NCBI GenBank assembly: GCA_965178125.1
Contig: OZ237749.1
Coordinates: 62,001-126,000, forward strand
Length of the DNA: 64,000 nt
Source of the DNA: Bilabrum cf. latius
Lineage: Eukaryota; Bigyra: Bicosoecida; Bigyra; Bicosoecida
Direction of reading: 5' to 3'
Part shown: positions 15,001 to 25,239 of the stretch, in pieces
How positions within the stretch are numbered: the stretch's first letter is position 1
How the letters are laid out: every line of letters begins with the position of its first letter
Made by a program: the position numbers and the translations under genes
Notes under the pieces: generated by a model
What the model was told of the DNA's origin: nothing
Seen by the model: only the letters and a program-made list of their open reading frames with translations
Database searches by the model: none

Positions 15001-17766
15001 CCGAGCCGCGAATCTGGTCCACGCCAAAGACGCTTTCGGCGGGCTTGTACGACACCAAGCCCAGGTAGTGTGCTAGTTCAGCAACAGGGCCCGCTGCCTG
15101 CATGCACGCACTCGGCGAAGAATCGTCCTGCAGGGCCGCCCCGCCCTCGTCGCACTAGCGAAGGAATAGACCAGCGGCGGCACCCTCCGGCGCCTCGAAT
15201 CTCGCCCCGGCTCCGCCCTCGAGCCTGACTTCAAGCACGCGGCCGGCTGGCAGTGCCCCTGCGATGCTTGCGCCAATGTGAATTTCCTCCCCCTGGGCCA
15301 TGTGGACCAGGGGCGGGTCCTGCCCGGCGGCACCTTGGTTCTGACTCCCCAGCGTCACGCGAGCCCGCCTGCCCCTCGCATCCACGGCTTCCAGCTCCAC
15401 CTGCAGGCCGCCTCCCTCGGTATCCTCCTCGCCGTCAACCGGGGCATCACCGCTGGCAGTCGTCTCCAGCAGCAGGCTCGACACTAGCAGGGCCCTGCCT
15501 TCGGGCCCCTGTCCAGAGGCACCCTGGTCAGACACGGCCACGGCCACTCGCACGGCCCCCGCTCCCTCCCTGACGCCCACCTCGGGCCGCACCACGATCG
15601 CGCCCAACGCCTCGTTGAGCAGATCGATGGGACCTTGCAGCGAGAGGGTGGCACCAGGCACGAAGGAGCGCGCAGACCCGCCCGAGCAGTCGTCCCGCAG
15701 CGCCCCGCGGGCGGTGCTCGTCGCGCTGGGCAGCACGCAACCGAAGGAGAGGGGTGGCGCGTCCCGGACCCAGTAGCTGCGGTTGGCCCCCGCAGCCAAG
15801 GCAATGCTGCCCCCAAATGCCCGAATGGTCGCGTGAAGCACCCCTTGTTCCCTGGCGGGGGAGAGTACTGGGGACAGTGCGGCGTCCTCCTGAGCGTCTT
15901 CGTCCCGGAGCCGTAGGCCGGACAGCTGGGTGCTGACGTCATCCCACGCGGTGTGCACCCTCCAGACCTGCCTGCTGAGGGCTGCTCTCCAGTCCAGCGA
16001 GCCCATCAGCAGAGTGGAAGCTAGCCCCCCTGCTCTTGCCGATACGCTCGGCAGCTGTACCTCAGGAGGGGAATTGGTCTTATAGACGGGGACGCGGACC
16101 GCGACCTGAGACTGGGAATCGGAGCTCCCTGTTACGCCTCCCGTGGATGAATTAGCACCGCCACCTGCGACAGATACAGCGGCCACCAGCAGACAGCTCT
16201 CTGCCCCGCCGGATGGAACGAGCCTCAGCCTGCCGATGGCCTCCTACAGCGCACTGGCACTGCCCTCCAGCATCTTAGGCGAGCCGCCTGCCTCTACCTC
16301 CAGCACGCGAGCGCCGACCGGGGAACCACCGCTGGGTCCATCGGTCTGCACAACCGCCACCCCAGGCAGTCGATCTGTAGATGCACCGCAGCCGAACGCC
16401 CGCAGTTGCACCCGCAGCAGCCGGGGTTCGACCCCCGGCACAGCATCCGGGTCCTCCACCGTCACAGGCGATCCGCCCACCAGGTGCTCCAGCATTGCCC
16501 CGGTGTGCTCTGCGATCCCATCGCCGGGCACCGACACACAGGCAGCGCCTGGCGCGAGCCAGTCCGGGCTGCCTGCGCTCTCGGGAGCACCCCCGGCGGC
16601 GACGCACGCGCTCCTCGGCTGCTCTAGAAGCTTTGACGCTGCCACCACCCTGGGTGAGTCCTCCACCGCCCTCACCATCACCTGCATCCTGCCAGTGCGC
16701 GCGACCACCGAACCCTGGGTGCCTGTCAGCGCGTCCAGCCAGCCCCCCACATCGCTGGGCGCGCCCTTCCCCGCGAGGTGCACCAGCGCCCCCTCTTCCT
16801 GCGGCAGCCCCAAATACATCCTGACCTGGATTTCCTCATCGATGCCCCACCCAGAGTGCCAGTTGGCAGGGGGCTGGTAGGAGAGGCTGGAGAGGAGAAC
16901 AGACACGGAGTCGGCAGTGCCCACCAGAGCCACGGCCGCGGGTTGCTGCTGCGCGACGGCCATACCCGCGTGCGAGACCTCTGGCATGCGGAGCGGAACC
17001 ACGACAGCCCCGCCCTATTGGGGCAACCGCACAGCCTCCGCTGGTGCCGCCACGATCGTGCCGTACTGGGCCCGGACGAGCACTGCGGTCTTAGTTGCGG
17101 TGTGCTGCAGGCCACCCGCATCGATGAATGGCGCCAGTGCTGCGGGCGAGTCCTCATCCACGTGCAGCTCCTTCGCCAAGCTGAATGTCAGCTGCGGCGC
17201 GGGGGCCGGCCCCGCATCCATCCGCACTTGCACCCTGCCGAGCAGCGCCGAGCGCTGGTCCGGGCCTGCAGTGTAGAGCGGGTCAAACCCGTTGCCCAGG
17301 CGCCAATACTGCGCAGTCACCGTAAACTCAGTTTCTAGTGATGTGGAGGATCGCAGCCACCGCACGCTCCTGGCAGCTGCTGCCACTGAGGACGCATCTC
17401 CAACCAGCCTTAGAGACGTCTGCGGTTTGCTGCGGTCAACATAAAATAGCAAGCTGCGAGTGTCGTGAACGGTAAGTAGCCCACCGCTGGAGGCATCTAT
17501 CTACATTTCAAAGACTTGCGTTCTAGAGCTACCAGATACCTCCACCTAAACTGCGATACTGGTGCAGACAGAAAAGAGTTGCAACGTTATGTGTGTATCT
17601 TCGGGAAGCGAAGGGGTTAACACCTGGTAAACTCACGCCCAACATTCGTAGCATGAGGGCCATTAGCTGAGACTGTGTTTGGAGCAGTCATGCGGATGCT
17701 CGTTTGCTCCAATTCACACAGCACACCGCAAGCGCACAGTACCAGCACGCTTATCGCGACATGCAT
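1..17766 (-). CDS. Giant secreted/surface protein with cadherin/CSPG-like repeats (C-terminus beyond left edge)
   Basis: One reading frame runs on the minus strand from about 17623 to the left edge (over 5,800 codons). It is interrupted only by TAG: 48 located, for example 17546, 17501, 17015, 16244, 15155, 8111, 8108, 1055, 212. The stretches 428-760, 950-1054 and 6185-6562 were read codon by codon and hold no TAA or TGA. The first exon probably starts at the ATG at 17766 with a hydrophobic signal-like stretch (MHVAISVLVLCACG) and joins the main frame through a short intron ending near 17623; the exact junction is unresolved. The product is built of roughly 100-residue beta-rich units with recurring features: an acidic ED near the start of a unit (PEDTHITL, QEDSVGML), G-x-L turns, and a closing L-x-x-L-x-Y. 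This resembles cadherin-like/CSPG/FRAS repeats. I infer an adhesive or matrix-like extracellular protein. Family assignment is by pattern only. Confidence 0.75.
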
Positions 17767-17956
17767 CGTGCCAGCCCGACAACTGCGCAAGTCTCGCAGT
17801 CCTTGGTTACAAATATATGCCGAATTTGCGTTAACGGTCCAATATTTTCAAAATTACGCGTCAAAATGGACCGGATATAAAGAAAGCGTTAAATCTGGAA
17901 AACCGGAAGTAGAGTTTGAGTGGCCGGATCGCGAGCAATGGTCCAGCCCCTATCCA

Positions 17957-19009
17957 TCATTACTTCAATTTCAACTCAGATGGCTTTTGAGCGCCTGAGC
18001 TAGACCTGCTTGCCCCCCTAAAAGCTCGGAGCGCGGATACCATCCAGCTGATGTTCAGGAGTGTCATGCCAGCGGCCCCAGCGTAGCAGTACCACCGTGT
18101 GGGCCCCGGGTCTCCCCCTCCTGCCCCGGCCCCTGACCCCGCCTCGGCGATGCCCCCCTTACTCCCTTCACTCGCGGCATGAATACCGCTGGACTGCGCC
18201 GGCCCGTCCAGCTCGCCGCTGTTCTCCGCCTCGCCCCGGCAGCCTTCCCCCACTTGCACTTGCCCCTGCAGCGCGCCTCTGCTCCTCTCATACCACGCGA
18301 TAACGGCCGGCCAGAACAGCACTCGAAGAAAGAGAAACCCGAGACCAAGGGACGCCTGCAGCAACAGCCGCACCCGCCCCAGCCACGCGCGACTTGTCGG
18401 CGACGTGGCGCCTGACTCATCTCCGCCGACGGAACTGGCAATCCGCCGCAGCAGCCAGGATAGGTTCAACAGTGGTGTAGTAGCATGTTGCACGAACAGG
18501 AGCCCCGCAACTACTGACCCTGCAGACAAGCGAGCCTGCACGGCAAGCAGCAAGACTCCGCCTAGAATGCATGCGGCGTGGTGCACGAGGTCTCGCCATC
18601 GCATCTTCTACTCTCGTATAATTTTAATGATATCAATTAACGTATCGAGCCCGTAGTAGGCAAGCTCAAATAGTACCTGCTGCTCGTTCTACGTCCGAGA
18701 TTCAGCCTCAATCGACATCCGTGGCGGATCGCATTCGATTTCAATCGACCAACGATGAGCTATTTTCGCAGCTTTCACAGCAAAGATTGTTCCTACTACT
18801 GCATGCACTGTAGAAAGCAATCTCTGTGCGGCATCACTCGGGGGGATGCCTGCGGCGGGGACTCTTTGCAGAAATAAAAGTGTGCATGCATATACCAGTC
18901 CCAGCCCTGAGGCCCTTCCGAGAATACCGGAAGCAATATCGAGTATATTTCTCATGTATGCATGATTCGATGTTGTGTCTGGGTCCTCAAATCCTAGGAT
19001 TAACGTCAT
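17957..19009 (-). CDS. TLC-domain multi-pass membrane protein
   Basis: One frame starting at Met 19009 (MTLILGFEDPD), or at an undetected upstream exon, reads through one TAG at 18689-18691. It shows several hydrophobic helices and a TLC-like core: a helix with YYGLDTLID, then a loop with the H-H pair in DLVHHAACILGG, then a helix with TPLLNLSWLL. This matches the layout of TLCD4/TMEM56-type proteins (His-His in the loop, TP-LN-W in the next helix). The family acts in ER or plasma-membrane lipid metabolism; the substrate here is unknown. A Gly/Glu-rich cytosolic insert lies near 18060-18260. The frame ends ELKLK, then TAA, then immediately TGA (17957-17959), so the last residue depends on whether UAA is sense. 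Its 3' end is about 190 bp from the start of the giant gene, on the same strand. Confidence 0.6.
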
Positions 19010-19687
19010 TCGGATCCCGGGACTGGTTACACACAGTGCACTGCAGTTGCACTTTCCTGTGGCTCTGCTGCACACTCTATGCTAGAACCTGATGGCACGG
19101 GTGCTGGTGTTCAATCATGGATGGACCATGCCGGGCTACTGTGCGCGGGGGCCTAAAGTCTCTCGGAGGCCCAGGCCCCGCCATGTCTTGCCATGATGAG
19201 CCCCATGGGACATGGCCTCATTCAGTAGTCTGCAGGGGGCAAGGCCAGGGGGGGCTAGGATGGCGCCCCCATCAGATCGATCTGATCCTGCCGGACATAC
19301 CCGAGCACATCCCTTGTACCGACCCTCCCTGGTTCCTTCTAGCCTAAGGCTAAACCCATGCATGCCGTATCCGTTCTGGCTCGTTCACTACATGCACGGT
19401 GATCGGTAAGCTAGCTGGCTTCTTGAAAGACTGCGAGGAGGATCAGACCAGGGCCAACAAGCTGCATCTCATCGAATCGTCGAGGTTGCTAGTACAGTGG
19501 CTCCATGCCAACCCCGGTAAACCGTGGCTTCGTATCCAATAGTGAAGATGAATGTGCGAAAATGCTTGTGAGCGAAAGCACAAACTAGACTTCGTGCGAA
19601 CCGACAATAACCCCCAAAATGGTTGAAGTGAGCGCATTGATTGAAGTATATGTTGCTTGCAACAATTGTCTACTAACACTTCTCTAG
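19010..19687. other. Gene-start region between divergent genes; 5' exons unresolved
   Basis: This interval separates the TLC gene (minus) from the TPR gene (plus). It probably holds the promoters and the first exon(s) of the TPR gene. Possible splice signals are a GTAAG at 19406 and a GTAAAC at 19517, with a pyrimidine-rich acceptor ending at 19687. A plus-strand frame upstream of 19516 is open and in phase with the exon at 19688, but no start codon could be chosen with confidence. Confidence 0.4.
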
Positions 19688-21011
19688 GCATTGGCTGAAT
19701 AGTTGGACTACTGAAGCACCTCATCTTCAAAAAATCGTCTCGCAGGAAGTACGAGCGCAAGGCAAGGCCCTACTCAAATCGAAGGATTATTCTGGCGCAG
19801 AAGAAGAGTATACAAGGGGGATTGGGATCGATGAATCCCAGGCGTGGCTGTGGAGTAACCGAGCCATCGTCCGCCTGCTAAGGAAAAAGTATGCAGACGC
19901 GGCAGAAGACGCCAAGAAGGCAATCGAACTTGATGAGAGCCTTGCCAAAGCATATAATACCAGAATCAAGGCTACGATGGCCATTGGAAAACTTGATGAA
20001 GCCTTGGAGGCTGCCCTCGAGGGTAAGGAGAACTTGACTGGCAGCGACAAGCAAAACATGGAACAGTACGAGACAACAATCCACAGGCGAGTCATGGCTA
20101 GAATCAATGGCGGTGGTGCGCATGGGGGCGGGGGTGTCCAGGTGCGCGTCCCCTGGTCCGAGAAGCCCGCTTGGGGCGGCACGCTGGACGCTCCGAGCAC
20201 GCTGCAGCTGGCCTCTGGCATCGTCGGGATGGTGTTCGCGGTGCTCCACGTGGTTCCGCTTGTTCCCTTGGGGGGATACGAGAGGTACGTCGGCACGCTA
20301 GCCGTGGGCCTGGCCATCTCTGCGAACGCCCGCGGGATCATGTCGGTGGCGGGCCCCGTGCAGTTCACCAGCGCATACCTGCAGCAGGCGCTCATCCAGC
20401 GGTTCTCCCCTGGGCTGCTCACGGCGCTCACATGCCTCACCGGCACACCTAACGCCGCCTCGCTCGGCGCCATGTGGTTGTTCCCCGGGGTGCAGGCGCT
20501 CACCCAGCTCGCCGTCGTGGCACCCGCCCTTGCCGCCCCGCTGGCCTCGCTGGGCCGGTGGCTGGCCACGAGCGCGCTGGGCATGAAACCGGAAGAGTGG
20601 GACGCCAAGAGCCCGCGGCAGAGGCTGGCTGCGCTGGAGGACCCCGCGCACAAGCTCGCGGCCCAGCTGTGCTTGCTGTCCCTGGCCCTGGGCCTCGTGG
20701 AGATGGTCACAGGGGCGGGGGGCATCTCCACCCTGCTCGTGCTCGGCATGCTCGTGTACCTGCAGAGCGCCATGAACCCGCACATGCGGACGGTGCTGCG
20801 TGAGATAGACGCCTGGGGGCAGGAGAGTCTCCCTGCGGGCATGCAAGGGACGTGGTCCTCGGTGACCTCGCTCGTTGGCTCCTTTGATCCAGTCGAGCAG
20901 GCCAGGAAGCAGCACGAGCAGCAGCAGAGGCAGCAGGCGGGAGGGAGTGACGCGGCGGGGGCAGCTGGTGGGGGCATCATGGGGCAGCTTGGACACTGCA
21001 CTGTGTCATGA
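19688..21011 (+). CDS. TPR protein with C-terminal membrane helices (5' end incomplete)
   Basis: The exon begins after an acceptor ending in CTAG at 19687 and runs to TGA at 21009-21011 with no internal TAG. The N-terminal part carries helical TPR repeats: a GKALLKSKDYSGAEEEY unit, then SNRAIVRLLRKKYADAAEDA, then KAYNTRIKATMAIGKLDEAL, the pattern of Hsp90/Hsp70 co-chaperone-type TPRs. The C-terminal half (from about 20190) has four or more hydrophobic segments and ends in a Gln-rich, Gly-rich tail. Tail or multi-pass membrane TPR proteins commonly work at the ER or the outer mitochondrial membrane. Location here is inferred and no membrane family is recognised. The upstream exon is missing from this entry. 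Confidence 0.65.
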
Positions 21012-21262
21012 TGCGACTCAAAGGGGTGCTAGAGGTAGAAGAATACCGGCTTGCCTGGCTGGGCAGCCAGAGTCAGACAGCTCAATGGAACTCAAAGGGA
21101 ATACAAAGCGATTCAGCTGTGGTCGTACACTCAACAAGACAGAAACATGCGCCCCAGGCCTCACCCCAGCTCACGTGGCAAGCGTCCATTGGAAGCTGCC
21201 TCACCAACGACGCCATTCCATTCACACAATCCGGTGCCTCCTTGTCCCACGGCCTGCCGCCC

Positions 21263-24200
21263 TCACCCCTCGAACACCACGGCCCTTGCAGTGAGCAGGA
21301 ACCTGAAGGCGAACACCTCCACGGGCAGCGCGTCGAACTTCTTGAGCTTGCTGTCCTTGGCCTGCGTCTCAGAGGTGGCCTCTGGCCTGGCCGCCAGCTT
21401 GCCCACGATCTCCACGCCGCGAGAGGGGTCGAAGAACCGGGCCGTGTGCGTGGTCAGCACGACGTCGGCGAACCGCACGCGGGTCTCCACGTCCGGAGAC
21501 AGCTGCCTGGCCCCTCCTTCGCTGCCCTTCTTCTTCTTGCCTAGCGCCAGCTCCTTCTTGGTCATCTCCTTCTCGTACTGCTCGTTGATCTCCTTCCGAT
21601 GGTTGCGCTGCTCCTCCGTCTCGACCCTCGAGGGCAGCTCCAGGCCCATGGACGAGATGATCTGCGTCAGCGCGCAGTTCACGCGCTCCTCGTCCTTCTC
21701 GTCGTCCACGGCGGTCAGCGGCAGCCACACCCGGCAGTGGGGCCCGCCCTGCGACGACTGGCAGTCGCACGGCTCCGTCTCGGCGTTCGAGCCCCCGGCC
21801 AGCAGCCTGCCAGACGTGGGGTCCAGCACCACGAGGCCAGGGGTTATCACTCGCACGATGCGGTAGCCCCGCCTGGCCAGCTGGAAGATCATGCGGGTCA
21901 CGACGCACTCGTCCCCGACCCTGCCCTCGGGCCACTCGCCCTCGCCGGTCTCCACGGCGGCGGGCATGGGAGTGGCGCTCTTGGACTGCAGCAGGGCGCG
22001 GTACAGGGCGCCTGCCAGGTCGCCCTTGGTGCCTGCGAGCACAGTATGGCGGCGGTAGAGAGGAATGAGCCGGCCCAGGACCATCTTCATGTCCTGGATG
22101 GTCTTCACACCCGTCCTCGAGGCATCCGCGCCCTCGCCAGTGATGCCCCCGAACGCGGTATCCGGGTCGTAGTACGAGTTCCACTCCATATCCCCATCTT
22201 CGTCGTCAAACAGGTGGTCGTCGGTCACCATGTACATGTCGTCCTGGTAATTCTCGTACGCCATGAAACCCGAGCCATAATCTTCCTCATACCCGCTCTC
22301 ATCGCCGCCATAGTAGTCATCCAGCTTCGCGTCCTCGTCCTTGCCCTCACCCGAGCCGGCCTGGTCCTGCTCGTCATGGGAGTACGGGTCCTCAAACGAC
22401 TCCTCGTAGGCGGCGATATTGTCGTCCTCGAAACCTCCATCGCCCGTGAGCATGACAGGATCATCGTAGTAACTGCTGTACTCGGAGTAACGGTCGTCCT
22501 CATCTGCTGAGGCGTCCCCACCATCACCGTCCTCCCCCTCAAGGCGACGCGCCCCAGAAGCAGCGCCGGCACGAAGCACCGACACCCGCGCCGGAGACAC
22601 CGCCTCCACCGCCTCCGAGGCGTGCACGGCCCCGACGTCAACCAGGCCCGCAAGGCCCCGCGCGCGGCGGCTCTTGTCGAATCCCGCGGGGGGCTACTTC
22701 CACCAGGCCTCGCTGCCCACGCCGCTGTCGGCCGGCAGCTTGGACTCGAGGACGCCTCCGTCGTCCAAGCGGTCCAGCGCCCCGTGGGAGAGCATGGCAT
22801 CTAGCTCCTGCCCGTCATCGTCGTCGCTGGCCACCTGGTTGGCCTGCGCGATGGGCGCGTACACCTGTCGGCCCCCCACCACGCGCCAGGTGGCCTTGCG
22901 GGCGAGCGTCACTGGCAGGTTGGAGAGGCTCGAGTCGAGCAGCACCACGTTCACGTTCTGCCCGCGGGCCGCCATGAGGCCGGTGTAGTAGGCCTGCACG
23001 GCCTGCGAGCTGGCCAGCACGTTCAGCATGGACTCGTCCGAGAGGCGCCGGCTCTTGTTCCCCGCGGCTGCCTTTGCGTCCGCCGCGGCCTTCTCCTCCT
23101 TGGCCTTCTTGATGAGAGCCTGCAGCGTGCCCTGCCCGTGCTTGGTCATCCACTTATCCAGCCTGGCCTGCACCTTCTTGTCGACCTGGCCCGCCTCGAT
23201 CTTCTTGACGAGCTTGCCGATGTGGTGCTGCAGCACCTCCTGCTCCATGTGGCTCACCCGCTTGTCCGTGCGGTCCCCCGAGGTCACGTCCTTGCCCTGG
23301 TTCTTGACGTCCTTGTTCACCCCGGCGTCGTCGTCGTCGTCCGCGTTCTTGTCGTCCGTGCTCTGGCCCGTGCCCCGGCGGCCCTTGGACCATGTGGCCA
23401 GGTCCTTCATCATGTCCTCGGGAGAGGCGGCCACCACCGGCTGGATCTTCACGTCGATTCCCAGGGCAGTACGCGCCGAGTCCACGATGGAGGTCAGCCG
23501 GACGGGGGCGTCGTCTAGCTCCACGTGCCTCGTCTCTACGGGCACGATCATCAGCTCGGCCGACACCCCGGGGCTGTCCTTGGGGTTCTTGGCGCCCACC
23601 ATGCGGGCGAAGGACTTGATGAGGTTGGGCAGGCGGTGCAGGTGCCGCGCGCGGTAGGGCAGCACGGCCACCACGTGCTGCTTGACGAAGCGGGCCCAGT
23701 TCTTCGGCTTCTTCTATACGATCGGCTTGTCCTTTGCGCCCTCTGCATCGGCCAATGACCGCCTCCTGGTGCCCTGCGCGGCCGCTTGCTCGGTGGCCTC
23801 CTTGCCTGCCTCGATCTCTGCCTCTTCCTCCTTCTTGTCCTCCTCGGGCACCGCGCTCTCCTCCCTCTCCTCCTCCTCGATGGCCTCCTCCGTCTCCACG
23901 CCCTTGCTAAGCTTGGACTGCTGGAAGAGGTCTGTCATGTTGGCGCCCTCGCTCAGGGGCTTGACGATGGGCCGCGGCAGCCATCGCCGGCGGTAGCACA
24001 CCTCGCGGTAGTCCCCCGGGCCCAGAGGGACCCGCATGCGGTACATGACCCCGAACACGGGGTGGGGCATGAAGAAGACCCTCCTGCAGCAGCTGTCCTC
24101 GTTCTGGGGCGAGAAGGCCTGTTTCCAGACGGACCGGCCGCGCATCCACTCGAGCGTGCCGTTGAGGCTCTGCACGGCCTGCGCCGCCACGCGCATGGCC

Positions 24201-25037
24201 TGGTTCCGGTTGTCGCTGTAGTACACGCTCCCTGCCACCGGCTTGTCGTCCGCAGATGCCACCCCAATGCAGGGCTGCTCCCCAAAGCTGACGGCGTTCC
24301 TGGCCGAGGAGAGGACGCCCGGGTTGGTGGGGACCCCCTCCCATGCGAGCTGGTCGGGGGGCAGCTGGCAGAACCACGACAGCAGGTTGGTGGCACCGCT
24401 CTCGATGATGCCCTCTTCATGTTCCCTGAGGCTCTTGGACACGATCAGGTCCAGCTGGGACCGCATCTCGTCGCGGATCTCGCCGGCCTTTTCCTTGGCT
24501 CCGGAGCGCAGGGCTTCAATCTCGCGAGTCAGCTTGGCGATTTCAAGAGACGTTCCCTGCGAGCTCCCCGAGCCAGATTCACGGGCCTCTTCCAGCTCTT
24601 GGATGCGTTTGTTCAGCTCGCCGATCTCTTCCGCGGGGGCGCTGTAAACGTCCTCAATCTGCTGCTGGTATTCCGCCTAGTACTTACGGCGGAACTCATC
24701 CTCGAGACGAATGCGCTCGTCTGCAAAATGCAATTATATAGCTGGACAAATACACCAAACATGGAGAGATCCGCATGCACTTATGGTAGCCTCTCGAAAC
24801 CAAAAGAACGCCACAAGAAGTAGATTTCCTAGAAACACTCGCAGAGCATGTACCAAAACACGCTCCACGCCAAATAGCCTGTCAAACAATCTTACCTACA
24901 GATAGGCTGTGTGATACCGTGGGTGCATTGCGAGCGTCTTTTCGAGAGCCCGAGAAGACGAAGAACCACAGAAGACCAGTCACAACAGCTGTTGCTAGGA
25001 CTACCACGCCAATTTTGCGGGGCTCTGACATGAGCAT
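21263..25037 (-). CDS. Type II membrane glycosyltransferase-like protein (chondroitin GalNAc-transferase-like)
   Basis: Two exons (25037-24896 and 24720-21263) give 1,199 codons ending in TGA, with TAG read through at 24677, 23714 and 22694. The start gives a short basic cytosolic end (MLMSEPRK), one hydrophobic anchor (about residues 9-30), then a coiled coil: a type II Golgi-enzyme layout. The catalytic-like region begins near residue 396 (VVAVLPYRARHLHRL, like the PLxGR opening of CSGalNAc-transferases). It includes WRVVGGRQVYAPI near 664, equivalent to the NTIRGKQVYFP motif, and GDECVVTRM followed by GYRIVRVITPGL near 981, like the GxEDxD...R...GL-H block. The usual DxD site appears as L-D-S-S, so metal binding may be altered. 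Large acidic inserts make it longer than family members. I infer a glycosaminoglycan-type GalNAc-transferase relative; activity is uncertain. Confidence 0.55.
24721..24895 (-). other. Predicted intron (175 nt) in the GalNAc-transferase-like gene
   Basis: The donor is GTAAG at 24895-24891 and the acceptor TTTTGCAG ends at 24721. Removing it joins the signal-anchor exon (phase 1) to the coiled-coil exon and makes the total CDS length divisible by three. It is more AT-rich than the flanking exons. Confidence 0.7.
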
Positions 25038-25239
25038 GTAGCTTCGCCATAGACCCTACTCTTTAGGTGTCCTCGTCCTTGGGACGGGGCCGGACATCTT
25101 GGCCCTGAGAAGCAACCACTGTGAATCACGCCGCCGATTGGGTGAATGTTGTTCCGCAATTAGGTACGATTGCGCGGCGCCGATTCGAGCAAAATGAACG
25201 TAAACAAGGATAGATTATTGTCGCCGTGGTGATCCCAGC
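25038..25239. promoter_or_regulatory. Short divergent intergenic region, likely bidirectional promoter
   Basis: About 200 bp separates the start codons of the glycosyltransferase-like gene (minus) and the thioredoxin-UBA-PUB gene (plus). It must hold both promoters. No clear TATA box was recognised. The assignment rests on gene arrangement only. Confidence 0.4.

Noticed and set aside
17953-18604. TLC protein as two separate membrane proteins split at 18689
   Set aside because: The break is a TAG in frame and the TLC helices continue across it in the expected order.
19117-19347. Plus-strand frame of 76 codons upstream of the TPR gene
   Set aside because: No protein-like features and no splice continuity to the TPR exon could be shown.
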